Assembly: GCA_032173965.1 (NCBI GenBank)
Contig: CM063288.1
Location: forward strand, 10,458,501 to 10,522,500
Source of the DNA: Sitta carolinensis
Taxonomy: Eukaryota; Chordata; Aves; Passeriformes; Sittidae
Reading direction: 5' to 3'
Length of the DNA stretch: 64,000 nucleotides
The translations under genes were made by a program, and so were the position numbers. Positions 11,342-24,100 of the stretch are shown one piece after another. Position 1 is the first letter of the stretch. Each line of letters starts with the position of its first letter. The notes below the pieces were generated by a model. That model saw nothing but the letters and a program-made list of their open reading frames with translations, was not told the origin of the DNA and ran no database searches.

Positions 11342-14220
11342 CTGGTTTAGTTTTCTTTTAGTCTGCAGCTGGACTGGACAGCATGCCTTAGTTAAAGTGA
11401 TATAAGCATCATTGCATGGGCTGTTGGAAGTAATTACCATTTACAGTCAGTGACAGTCACCCTTTCTGACAGTTTGATGCTTAAAGCCATTAATTCAGTA
11501 GGGACAGGAGAAACTAGTCAAATGCCATGTATTTCTTCACACCTTGTATGACAGGATAGAAATAGCTCTTTGACATGCTGACTTTGTCAATTTCCTTCAG
11601 TACTTGGGGAAAGCTTGGAACAGCAAATATAGATGGGTAAATTAATTTTGTTCTAATTGCTTCCCCTCTAATTAGCATATTGGAAACAAGATGCTAAAAA
11701 AAATGTGAAACAGCATGGATTTCTGTAGCATTCTTAAAGGATGCTCTTGGGATTCAGGGACCAGCTTACAGATCAGGAGGTGGTATAAAGCATAAAATGT
11801 TAATATGAATAGTTCTGTGATACTTTTGGCTTAGCTTACAAAGAAAATCAGTCTCTTTCCTTTCTCTTCCTTTCTTCTTCACTGTAGCTTTCAATGTGTT
11901 AGTAGCTTCCATTTAATGAACCAAATAGGATGCAGTCGCAATTTCAGATAAAATATCATGTATTTAGGCAGATGGAGGACAATGCATTAGTGTCCATTCA
12001 GACAGATAGTAACACTGAAAGATTGATCTCTGCCATTTTGAATCCTCAGAGAAGACAAAAGTTATAAATATCCCAACTGCAAAATAAAAGCTTTAATCAA
12101 CAATTAAAGTAAATCTCAGCAAACCAAACATTAAATATATGGGAAACTATATTTATTTCTCCTGTTGATGGAGAGGTGGTGTGGGATGAGGATCTCCTTC
12201 CGCCATTTTCAGGGCTGGAACCTGAGAACCAGAACCTGGAACAACTCTGGAACAGCTCTGCACATACAACCAGGCTTCCAGCAGGAAGTTTCTTGGCTCC
12301 AGAGTATTTGCAGAAAACCAGTTTCTGAAATGTGTTTGACAAGGCTCTGCTCTTTTTCAGCCATATAGAAGGAAAAACAGCACAAGTGGCTGACACTCTG
12401 CAACACTGATCTGTGCATTCAGTTGTTCTTAACTCGACTTCCATGTGCTGCCTTCACTACTGAATGCTTATGCAGTAATTGTATTTCTCAATGATTTAAA
12501 TCATGCTTTGGTTGTTTCTCTTGAAAGTAGATACTGGGGGGGGGGGGCTGAAATACATAATTCTCTTGTACTCCTATATGTGGTGTCTTCATGCATCTGT
12601 TTGGTAATACAAACTGAGAGAATGAATATGGCAAAATTTAAGCTCTGTTTATGAAGTAGGGAAAAAACAGATCCCACTTTCTTTGGACAAGCAGAAGAAG
12701 AGCTAGCAGTGTTTCAATTAATCTACAAAGAGATCTTTCCTTTGTATTAAAGTAGCAAAAATGAGTAATTCATACTGATGCAGTCTTAATGATGCTGCCT
12801 TGGCACTCTGACTGTTTCATGCTTCCAGTCAGTGGCAGAGCTGGAAATAGTCCATCACTTCTGGACTCAGTTGCATATTGCTGCTATTAGTGGCTGCTAG
12901 CTCCACTTATTAAGATTTCTAAATGTTGCGTTAGTGGAGTCTCAATAAATCATTCCCAAGTTCCAGCCACATCAGTTAAGCTGGAGCTTTCACGTGTTTA
13001 CTTTAAAATGTTTTTCTGAATGTCTCTTTCTTCACTTTGTATCATGAAGACTCCCTCTTCTATTTCAGGAGGATTCAGGCTACTCAGAGAGAGTGCAATG
13101 TGACTCTGCTAGTCAAGCAAAAGGTCTTTAATAGAGGATGAATCTATGTTTTCCACTATTGTCACCATGGCATTCAGATCTTTCACATGTGGACAAAGTT
13201 TTCATCTCTTAAGCTTTTTGCTTTTGAAAATAATTTAGATGACAAATGCTGCTTCTTTCAGGATGCTGAATTCCTACTCACATTTAGGTCTTGTTTTTCT
13301 CTGGATAAGAAACCAGGAAATTCTCATAGGGAAGCTCTGAGCTTAAGCAGCTTTGATAGAAATAAGAATTGAGCCTTCATGTTTGAAGGGTGATCATACA
13401 GGTTCAACTGTATGTAAAATCCTTCTGAAGCAGAAACTTTGTTCCTTTAGCAGAAGTTTTGTTTTTAAGCTGGAATGTAAATCCCACCTGGTAAAAAGGC
13501 GTATTTCTGGAGTGATAACTCTTTGTCAACATTAAATTTCTTTGGATGGGATCAGTGAGACTCCTGTCTCTAAGGCACAAATGTGCTTTGTGTTTGAGGG
13601 CTCATTTACCAGGAAATTCATTATTTCTCCCTATCTTGCATCCAGAATTAAGTAATGTGAAGCAGGAAACGAAGTAGCTGAGAAAAACTTTATTGAGGAG
13701 CTGTATTCTTTCACCTACCAAAGCAACAAGAATTGGTATATAGCACCCTGCTAAATAGTACAGATTATGACTTAATCTTATCCAAGGCATTTTAATGTGC
13801 ACAATAGAAATGGCTGAAGAATGCATGTTAGGCAAGTTGGGAAAAAAAGCGACCTTCCCCTTTGAAATAGATCTTATAAGACTAAAGTAGGGCAGGTAAT
13901 TTCTTTCACTTTCTTCATTTTATGATTGGCTTTCATGTCCTAATGATCTGTCATTTTGTAAGGGTGAGGAATCCAGTAACTGGAATCTCTGAGCTGCCCA
14001 CATGGACCGACAGAGGCCCATATGTGGTGCAGTGAGGCACTCCCATATGCGCGGATGCTTTCACTTTCCTTTGAAATCCAGAAGAAACACCAGCTCTAGT
14101 CCTTGATTCAAGGTCAATGAAAGCGTGATTAGTGTTGTTATCATTAAGTGCAACCACCTTTTCCGTTAGTTTTTAGCTTTGATGGTAGCTGCAGCAAACT
14201 CTGCCTTTAAAATGATTTTT
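11342..14220. other. Unique non-coding DNA with a G12 run
   Basis: No gene seen. A G12 homopolymer occupies 12536-12547 and is likely length-variable. A minus-strand open frame of 115 codons (12097-12444) overlaps a + strand frame and shows no domain; it is most likely chance. Confidence 0.5.
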
Positions 14221-14230
14221 TTGTTGTATA

Positions 14231-14290
14231 AGCAAATGAATTACTAATGAATCGCTAATTCTCATATGGAGAATTAGTGGTGGTCATTAA
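14231..14290. promoter_or_regulatory. ATTA-rich palindromic element, possible homeodomain cluster
   Basis: A perfect 9-bp inverted repeat, CTAATTCTC (14255-14263) and GAGAATTAG (14269-14277), is separated by ATATG. Around it lie further TAAT/ATTA cores (GAATTACTAATGAA upstream, CATTAAC downstream). TAAT cores are the binding core of many homeodomain proteins, so this is a plausible enhancer fragment. The motif is short and AT-rich DNA produces such words by chance; no conservation data were available. Confidence 0.25.
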
Positions 14291-17200
14291 CTTATAAAGT
14301 GCTCCACTATATTACACTGTTGTTGCACATCAAAATGTATTTTTCGCTTGCTTTGTTTAACATGATAGAATTGGATTTGTAATGCAACACATCACCTAAA
14401 GACCTTCCCCCGCCCTTTGTGTGTCATTAGTTATTATGCTTTTTTTTTTAGGAATTCTTTGCTGTGCTTTCAGAATGTTCTCCTGAACATTTCAAATGAG
14501 GACAGAACAATCTCCACCAGTTGGCTAAGAAGCACTCTTTTTCCAAGGCCCCTTCTAATATCTTCCTGATAACAGCACTTTCTCTGCCTTTGTGAGGAAA
14601 AGGTCACAGTGGTAGAAACGGTGTGTTTGTTCTCTTGTTTCTAAGCTGTGCTATTCTTTCTTTCTTGTTGTTCCTGCTGACAAGATGGTTGCCAAGCCAC
14701 TTTGTCGTTACTCCTGCATCTTGACAGAACACAGGAGCTGTCCCAGATAAGAGGAGAATACATCCTTCTAGCAAAACCTGAGGACTTTATCCCATCCCAG
14801 ATTTAAACAGACCTGACATATTCTGTCCCTATTTACAAACTGGATGCTTCTCTGTCACAGAAATAGCTATGGTTTTCTTGCTAGAAAACAAATGTTTCAT
14901 TTTGGAAAAAGCAGAGCTCAATGCTGATGGCATAATCAGTAATGAAACTTGGTAAGGAGCCCATGCTGTTTATTGCTATCTATCTTAAGCCTCTGATATT
15001 GCATTGTGCTGTATGTTGAAAGACAACAAACTAAACAGAAACTGTCTGCTGAGGCTGGTACACTGAATTTGGGCAACATAATTTTGCATTGCATTATGTG
15101 TATAGTTGCTCTAATTGCGGGAGGAGAAGGAAGAACAATGAGTGAATATAACAAACTACTGGCATCATTATCTTTTGTCTACATCCCTGTGCTACAGCTA
15201 GTTACATTAATGCAAATGGTAAGAGCCTCCTTTGATGCTCTTATCAGTCTGTCTCAGTTCCTGTGCCCTGATGACTCCCAGCAGTCCATCAAGAGGCACA
15301 CTCTCTGTGTAGCTTATCACTTGGTGAAGTCATGATACCCTTCACAGCCTCCTTCCTTCATGCATATACATTAGTAAATTATATCTCTTTTACTTAAGTG
15401 TGGATTCTGGGATTTGCTGGTTTGGCATTTAGTAACTTAATGCTCAGTGAAAAAGGCATTTCATAAACTTCCCTGTGTATCTCAATCAGAACAACACATC
15501 TGAGATGCTGCTTCCTTGCTAAACAGCCATGCAGTGTTACTGATGCTCTACCAGAAACTCCAGGTGATTTTACGCTTTCTTAGTCTCTCAAAGATGCTGC
15601 CTTCTTGTGTACAGTTTCTAATCTCAAAGTTATAAGGTGATTTTAGTGACACGCTTGATCTTAGAATTAATTTCTCTGGGAAACTATGGCAAGATGCGGT
15701 GTTTATCATCAGTCACGAGGCTTACACTTATTTGCCTCTGCTACTACTAACAAGGGAACAGCTGTCTCTGAGGGAAAACAGATGGGCTTAAGAAGTCTAA
15801 AGAAAATCTAGGTTGGTTTTTTTACAGAGAAAATATTTTTAAAATTTAAATAACTAAGACTACCTTTTTGGATCACATGTTAAGCATAACTTTTTTTCAA
15901 AAACTTGTCAAAATTCAACATCCAGTTGACTCAGATTTCTAAAATTGTTTCAGAAGATTTTAGAGAGATTATCAAATAAAAAGATTTTTGCTGGCAAAAT
16001 GATGAGATAAATATAAATTGAAGGAGAGGAGAGAGGAGAAAATAGCATTCAGTAATGCTTTTTCAGTGTTTCTTATCTTGCCATCTCTTCAAAGTTAAGA
16101 TCCATAGCACTAGAGATGAGTGGAGAGAGCTGCCTTTTAAAGACGAAGACTCATCACATGCTAATTTATTGCCATCATTCATCAGAATTGCGTGCTTCAG
16201 TCCTGATTTTTCAACAGCCCTATGCTAGTGCAATAACCACATCCGTAGGGAGGAGAGCTGGGTGAACCTAGATGTAGTTCCAGGCACTTCAGATGTTTAA
16301 TGTTTCTTGGAATGATACCTTGCACTGAGCTCTCCCACATCCATGGAAGTGTTTTAACCATGGGGCTGTGATGTCATGTTTTCCTTCTGCTCCCATGGAG
16401 TATGCTTTCTGACTGCATTTAGGGAGTGCCTTCATCTAGATCAGCCAGATAGTGTAGGGAGGTGGGTACCATAATTGTAAATGTTCTTTACCTGAGTAGG
16501 GCATCTTTCATTTTTCCTAGCTGAATAAACTGTTAATTAAAGCTGAGCAGGGACAGCATGACCTCCTTCTTGCTTGACACGTATGCCAAAGAAATCTCCA
16601 GAGTGAACCTCATGTTTGGTGCTCAGTCAGGTGTCTCTCAGTCAGGGTCTCATGTCCAGCTACATGAAGACATCCAGTGCTCAGTTCTCATTCCAAATCT
16701 GTATCCTAGGGGACATTCATGTACAAAACTAACAGTGGATGTAGGTGACTCTCTGTTATGGCATGTGAGTCTGGAGCACCACTTTTTTGAAATATCCAGT
16801 TCTCCCTAAGTAACCAAACATCCAGTTCTGTACTTTAAGTTGCCTGAGCTGGGCTAAGGGCTTGTCAGGTGTGCTGGTCTTCACTACTTTATGATGCCAG
16901 AGTCCTGAGAGACTTGGAAATCATGTGAAATAACCTAATCCTTAGCATTAGGTGGGGAGGATCAGAAGGGGCAGAGGCTGATGTGGCATTTCAGGAAGTC
17001 TGGGCTTCCAGGTATGAGTTTGCAGGTAACTCTGAGCATTCCACAGCAGACTTGCAGTGTGCAGCCTGGATGTCAGTTCTCTCCCTCTGAATGTTTTAGC
17101 ACCTTGGCTTGTTTGCATCCATGCCTGGGGGAAAACCTGCTCCATCGAAGAGCTGAGTCCTCTCTAGCAGTGGCGTGGGTGGTGCAAGCTAGTGAGTAAG

Positions 17201-19216
17201 TGACACCACAGAAAGATGACACCTTCCTGTTACTTGATATGGAAACTCTAGCTTCTTATTTCCGAACGGGCAGCAGCAAGGGACCTGTTGTTTGTCTCAA
17301 AATCACCTGGGGAAAAGGAATTTACTTTCGTTATAAGTGTGCTTTAGAATCAACACTTCGTTGTTTTCTACATCCAGATATTTTTAGTGGAGTGTCCTAC
17401 TCCTGTCCTAGACTCTCTTTATATTGAGTTATCGAGTCTTGGTGGCTGCAATGAAAACATTGCCTTTGGCTTACCTCTCTCTGTTACCAGTTGAGTTAGT
17501 GAATTGATCTTAAAAACTGTTTTTCTGGGCAAAGGAAATAATTTTGTGCAGGTCTTTGTTTTGTTTGACTAAATGAAAACCTAGTGACTATAAAATCTAC
17601 AGAGTTCCTTGGTAAAATGATAGAATAGATTAGGACTATGCAAATGTCTGTGCATTTTGATAATATGGCTGTCTCAGAAAAGGCTTGATCTTTAGGGACA
17701 GTTGTGTGAATATGTGAATTACTATTTCAACTGGAAAATAAGGCCCTGTGTAATTAATTGGTAGTGTTTGTGTGTCAGAATGGTGTCCTTTAACTTTCCA
17801 AGGGGGATATTAAGACAAGGTCGTGGATAACTATTGATTGTGGGTAGGTAGAATACATCTTTCTATGAGTACAGCATAGTGTCTGATAATAAGGAATCTG
17901 AAATTTAAAAAAAAAAAGGGACAACAAGAAGCATTTTTTTCTGATCAACAACCAGAAGATGGATTGTTTGTATCCATGAAGTCTTTATTAAAGAGGTTGG
18001 AGTAGTCCTGGAAATGTGATGGCAGACTTGGCTGTAGGGAGGCATCAGTGTTTTGCAGTGGAAAATGTTATGCTTGTAACTCAGTGGGTACTGGGGTGAA
18101 GCTTGGAAGAAATATGGGTAGCTGGCTGAGTGAAGGTCATGATTTCCCTCCGAGCAGTGCCAAAGAGCAGCCTTTCTTTTCATGTGCTGGGAACTGTGTG
18201 ATGAGGGCCAATGCTGCAAGTTCCTCTTTCAGAGGATTTTGCAACGCTGTTAGAGAACTGAAAGGCTGTTGTTCTTGGATAAGATTTCTTTTGTGGCAAA
18301 GCAATTCCATGCAAGATGAGGGTTGCTTTATCTGTCTAGTGGCAGATCCCAGGGTCTGCTCTCTGGTAATGTAAAGAAGCCACCATAAAGCTGCCTTGTT
18401 GGGCCCCAAGGAAAACAAGCAGTAGATGGTGGTCTCTATCCTCAGCAGATGAGCAGGTGAGTGGTAGATCTGGAAAAGGCACTTGCTAAGCCAGTAAGGA
18501 ATTCGACTAGAATCAGACTGAGAGTCTTTTAAATACTTAGCGTATCATGCTGTTGATTCACCTAAACAGACTTTTCTTTTAGATTATGTACAAGGTGCTT
18601 GAGCCTTTGGTGTTTAACTTGGTTATCTGCCTGGTGGAGTTAGTGTCTTTCTGCATGTGGGTAATTTAGATGGCTCCTTGTGGGTGCTGAAGAACAGAAG
18701 TTATTCTGCAAAGCTGCCTCCCTAAAAGTAAGTTATATTTACTTGATGATTCAGAGCTTTACATGGCACTAAGAGCAAGTGACTTAGAATGGGCTTGGAA
18801 AATAATTCTTTTCTGCTGGATTGGAATGTGTCTGGCTAATTTAGAATGTTCATCTTGACATTAAAAGAGGAGTCACTCTACAGAGAAGAGAACGGATGTT
18901 TGGGAATGCAAAGGCGTTTTGAGCTTTTTCTGTTCTTTAGTAGCTCTGAGATCTGTATATACAGGCAAATGGCAACACTTGGCAAGCTTAAATACACTGA
19001 TCACTGTATATTTTCTTTTTACCTTCCCTTTATGTGTACTATGCATTGTTTATATATGGCAACCACGTCAATGAGGAGCAAGCTCCATGAGTTGTGTGCA
19101 GGAGATGTGATAATAAAAAAGAGTCCAGAACATCCAGTTAGACATCATTAATTTGGCTCTTTTGCAGCCTTTCAGTGTTGGAGTATCTCTGCGCTAGCCA
19201 TGTGCTCGGAATCTGA
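14291..19216. other. Unique non-coding DNA
   Basis: No repeat family or gene recognised over about 5 kb. A 21-nt acceptor/donor pair on the + strand (15198-15218) overlaps a perfect POU octamer ATGCAAAT (15210-15217); neither can be evaluated alone. Another + strand CAG/GTGAGT donor lies at 18453. Open frames up to 109 codons are motif-free and overlap frames on the other strand. Confidence 0.5.
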
Positions 19217-19430
19217 TTTTCTCCCTTCCCTCCCTTCCCTTCCTTCCTTCCCTTCCCTTCCCTTCCCTTCCCTTCCCTTCCCTTCCCTTCCCTTCCCTTC
19301 CCTTCCCTTCCCTTCCCTTCCCTTCCCTTCCTTCCTTCCCTTCCCTTCCCTTCCCTCTTCCTTCCCTTCCCTTCCCTTCCCTTCCCTTCCCCCTTCCCTT
19401 TCCCTTTCCCTTCCCTCCCTTCCCTTCCCT
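19217..19430. repeat. 214-nt homopyrimidine (CCTTC)n satellite-like tract
   Basis: Every base on the + strand from 19217 to 19430 is C or T. The dominant unit is CCTTC, perfect for more than 15 consecutive copies near 19250-19330, with CTTC and CCCTTT variants at the edges. Uninterrupted polypyrimidine/polypurine mirror DNA of this length can form intramolecular triplex (H-DNA), is prone to length change and is often collapsed in assemblies. The long Pro-Ser-Leu-Phe and Gly-Arg-Glu open frames through it on the two strands are repeat translations, not genes. Confidence 0.97.
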
Positions 19431-22400
19431 ATGTGTGGCATCATGAAAAACAGATCAGTGCAATCATTGCTGACACTCTTCCTTGAGACAGTGAAGGGCA
19501 TATATTTTCTGGTGCTTGAGAAATATACTTCCATAGACTTTTGGTGCTCTGTCATCTTATGCTCTGAAACACAACTGGCACTAAACTGAGTGTTCATTTC
19601 ATAATTTGTTGGGTTTAGCCTTGTTTCCATAGGAAACAAGCACACAATATGAGGCTCCTTCTGCATATTTAACTTGCTTCATCTTTCCCCCTCCCTTTTT
19701 TAACCCATTGGCCAATCACAGCTGAATATTACAGGCTAGTGGAAGTCTCAAGGATAACTGTGTTACTACAGATGAGCTTCTTCCTAGGAGCACTGAAAAA
19801 TCTGCCCAGGGCACAGCCTTGCAACATGGTCCCAGCCGTGGGAAGAGCTTTGCTGGAAGCTTGTGCTGTGAGATATCACTGAGCTGGAGCCGCAGATTCT
19901 CAGGAAACCACCTCCTTGACTCGAGGACTCAAGGAATTACATGTTCCATATCATCTGGCAGCAATACCTGTGTTTGTAGCTTGACTTACATTAGGATTGT
20001 GTTTATGTGCAGTACTCTGTAGTGTGAGGACCTCCTGTTGGAGACAAGACTGGAAGCCAGTTAACCCCAAGGCTGGGATCTCAGAAGGGCCTCCTGGGTA
20101 TGTGTATGCTGTCTCTGTCTCATTCAAACAAACAAAAAAATAAATCCTCCTTCAGCTGTTCTTACTGTTTAAAATCTCTAATTCTTGTTATGACATCTTT
20201 ATTCTTTGCAAAATAGAAACACCACTGAACAGTTTTTCAAAGCAGAGGCAATCCTAGCTATACTCCTGGGCTTTATAATCTCATCTCCATGATGCATAGC
20301 CTCCAAGTGATTTTTTTGTTCCATTTCTGCTCTTCCCCTCTCTTGATATTTTATTCCTGTGATCTTGAGGTTTTCAACCAGATATTTTCTCCTGATTTTT
20401 CCTTTAGTCTCTCTTTAATTATTTCAAGTACTTTGAGAGCTGTTTTCACTGTACTCTGCTTCAGGCTTAAAATGCTATGTAAAACTAAGACTTTGTGATG
20501 AAAAAGCTGGTTTCAGTGGCAGAGTCTGGAGGGATTTCCATTTTAACAGTGTTGATAGTGCACTGGGATGCTGATGGAGCAGCTCTAAGCCAGTGTTTAA
20601 TGTCTACCAAATACAGTATAGTTAGGTCTTTTGTTAAAAATGCTGTTCATATTTACTAAGGCTCAAGTTTATTTCTTTAGCCTTCCTTCCTTGTGTTGGT
20701 TTCACACACATCACTGTGACATCTGAAAATCATGCAGACCAAAGCCCATTCTAATGCATCACAGCCTGAATCCTCCCTTCTGGACCACAAAGAAATTCCA
20801 GTTCTTTTTTTGATCTCTGCTTCATCTTGCCTCACAGTGCACATTGATCAAGTACATTTTAGTTTCTTTTTTTATTCTGACCTCAGTTTCCTTATGTACT
20901 CTTCATGTGATCCATACAAACCACCTCAGGAGGTCCTGGCTGTGACAGAATTAAAGTTTCTGTAAAAATTAAAGCCTCAACAGTAGGAATTTGTATTTTG
21001 TCAGATGAAATTGCGATATCAGGATTGTCTTAAATCTGAGTCTTGCAAAAGCCTGGTCTGTATTAGGATTACTCAGCAGGGAGTTTTTCACAGTCTGTTG
21101 CACTGTTGCTACAAAACATCCTTAATTTTTGAGCGAAAATCTACCTATCAAGAGAAGGAAGTTAAAGGAAAGCACTCAGAATATCAATAACGGTTGGTTA
21201 AGTACTTTGCTCATGGTGGTTTATCTCCCTCCCTCCCCCTACTGATAACTGTATTGAAGACAGGCAAACTTACTCAATCTTGCATTACTTTAAATGAGGT
21301 GAGATATCACTCTGCTACTGGGTTCAAGGTAAATGAAATTCCCTGACCCTCATATTTTTAAAAGCTATCCCCACAGAGCAGTGAATGGGAGACCAGATTC
21401 TGAATAGCCAAAACAGCCTTTCTTCTTCCTGCCTGGGCACCACCTGCCTTGCACAGCCTTATCCACTGCTTCCCCTCTTTTGTAAGGCTGTGCTGATCTC
21501 TGCTGATGGAGAATCACAGTGTTTTGGACAAGTCATGTGGTCATGTTCTTCTCTTAGTCATAAAAGGAGAACAGATGGGTTTCTTCCTTTGGGCCTCTCT
21601 GGCAGGCTTCCTCACAAAGCTCAATCTCACTTTTGCTCTGTCTCCCCAGTTATATTCTTGTGTGTGCTCCACTGTCGCTCAGCAGAAATGTCCTTAAATC
21701 AGAGTGACAGAACTGGTGTTTCTGCCCAGGCACACGGAACTGTGCTTGCATGTGCTCAACAAGCTGTGTAAGTTGCTCAGCTTTGTATCACTGTACAAAC
21801 ATGAGCCATTTCTGTCCTAGAAAAGAAAAGAAAAAAAAAAATCTTGAGATGCTTTTTCTCTATCTTCCATTGGCAAGAAGCTATGATTTGGAGGGGTTCT
21901 GTGATTCCTGTGTTTTTGTGGCAGAACAGCAGCAGGAGAAAGAAAAGCTAAGTCTTCTGGCTTGCATTTTCTATCTTTGCTTAGTGCTGAGAGCTGCTAT
22001 ATGTTGTTAAATTGCATGTCCTCATTTGAATTTTCATCTTGGTGGTTCCTAAAGAACAGCCTTACATAAGGACCTATGTGTGATCGACTCTTTGTCACAC
22101 CTTGTTGACTGCCTATCCTCTTTTTCATAACTACTCTCTGCTCTTAGTTCACATGAAGGCATTTATTTCTCTGGCTCTGTATCCTTCTTCAGCTGTCCTG
22201 AGAATACAGCTCAGAATAAGGTGCACAGTCAAGTGTTGTGTAGTAGTATATTATCAAATGCAATGTTCTTAGGCTGAAAGAGCTGGATGTTTCTTCTCTG
22301 CATTGTTTTAATGACTGTCTCTTGAAGTTTTAGTGGGGAATTGGTTCCAGATAACAATTACACTAAAGTTTCAGAGGCATAAGGTCATGGTTTACTTAAA

Positions 22401-23976
22401 ATGTCAACATCTAAAATACACTGACATTCTGCTTTAGTTTTTTATTAGTATAGCTCTGTGTTTCAGCTTTCAGGGATCTTTTATTTTCATTTCAGTGTCA
22501 CTATGGCTGGCTTTCAGCCAGCTTTCACAATTTTGAAGGAATTATTAAGGAGAACATCCTGAAGATAATAGCATTTATGAGATAAATTAATAATGATGTG
22601 GTATAAAGCTTTTATTGCAGAAAATTTAAGAGTAGTGCATTATTTGCTAACAGCAAAATCACTTCAGTGTAGCCTGTTCTGAATAACTGCTAATAAAAGG
22701 AATCTGCACCCCACAATGACAAGCTAGTCTTCAAATCTGGGGTTTCTGTTCACGTAAAATTGGCATTTGCTGTTTTGCATCCTGATGTGTATTTTACACA
22801 TTGTTCTGACCACAGGGTGTTGATAGTATAGAGGTCATAGTTGTCACCTTCAGAAACCTGAGAGCTGTCCATTTGACCTTCCACCAGGTGATATGGGTGT
22901 GCTTAGTAAATGAGTGTAGAAAACAGAGGGGGAAGTGGGTTTTATTCTGTAGCATGGGGATATTCTAGAAATCTGTAAGACTTTGTATTGATAAAATCAA
23001 ACTGCATATGTATGGGTACCAGTGCAGGGGAAGAGAACCCTGTGTTGCCCTGGGGATGGCAGTGGAGGAGCCACAAGGACTCCATGAGAGAGGAACTGTA
23101 CCTTCAGTTCCACCAGCTCACCTCATTCCCTGCCTGTGCCAGTATCCAACCTTGCTCAGGAGCCTTCCCTTCCACAGTGAAGGGAATGTGCCTGCAGTCG
23201 GTGGCTGCATATCTGTACAAAAGGACATTGAATTGCTGCAAACTCCCAGCTGGGAAAGCCCTGCAAAGAGTAATTCATCATCTATCATGGTTGTGCTCAG
23301 ACTTACAGCTTTACCTCCTAAATGACACATTGTGTGAGTCCCAAATAATTTTTGCTTTCAGCTGGGCTGTGTACTGATGAATTCCAGAATCTTCATGTAA
23401 AATACTCAGTTTAGATTAAAGTGGGTCCTAAATGATAGTTAATTACCCTTGTCCTCTCTAAGCCATCACAATAAGAGACTACCTGTGTGGTAAACATGTG
23501 CCTTCTGTTTCCAGTTTGAATATCTTGTTTCTAAAATTCTGACGATTGGGATGCTTCAATGGAAAACATTCTGATCGTGTTCTGCCTTTAGCTGCATGAC
23601 TCAAAGCTCTGTGGCATCAGTGCTCTTTTCTGCATATGAATAATTGTCTCTCCATCTTGCTTTCATTGAGCTGTTCAAATGAGCTCCTTATGATCAGTAG
23701 TCAAAATCAGATATTCTAGCAATTTTTCCTTGAAGCCTTTTCAGACTTTGTCTTTTCTTGTGCAGGCTGGGCTTGAGAGTAGGAGGGGGCTTTTTCAAAA
23801 AGCATGCTAGAACAGTCTTTGTACAGTGCCAAGGCAACCAGGGGCCACTGGGCCAGATACAGGACCTAGACTTCCCAAAACTCTAGTTTCTTGCATTGAT
23901 GAACACAGGACTGTTGTCAGGGTTGAGATCCTCAGCACAGAGAGGGGAATACTAAATTCCCAGGAATGTTCATATG
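19431..23976. other. Unique non-coding DNA
   Basis: No gene or repeat family recognised. It includes the inverted CCAAT element listed separately and pyrimidine-rich stretches around 20.3-20.4 kb. Open frames at 21385-21771 and 22988-23377 (about 128 codons each) have no motif, and both overlap other open frames. Confidence 0.5.
19707..19716. promoter_or_regulatory. Inverted double CCAAT motif (ATTGGCCAAT)
   Basis: The perfect palindrome ATTGGCCAAT, followed by CACAGCTG, joins two CCAAT boxes head to head; CCAAT is the NF-Y core and TTGGCNNNNNGCCAA-like half sites bind NFI. A ten-base palindrome is expected rarely by chance, but no TATA box, CpG island or transcript start is evident nearby, so its function is unproven. 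Confidence 0.25.
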
Positions 23977-24100
23977 AATTTTTGTGGTGGTGTTTGGTTT
24001 GCTTTGTGTTTTTTTACTTGTTTGTTTTGGTTGGGGATTTGTTTATTTGTTTGGGTTTTTGGTTTGGTTTGGTTTTTTCGTTCTTTTTTTTCTTTTTAAA
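23977..24100. repeat. T/G-rich low-complexity tract (GGTTT, TTTG units)
   Basis: About 120 bases of T with G, in units such as TTTG, GGTTT and TTGGTTTGG, closing in a T-rich run. On the opposite strand this is an A/C-rich AACC/AAAC tract. No CR1 or other retroposon body is recognisable beside it. Confidence 0.85.

Noticed and set aside
19172..19666. Long Gly-Arg-Glu and Pro-Ser-Leu-Phe proteins across the pyrimidine tract
   Set aside because: Both strands are simply translations of the (CCTTC)n repeat.
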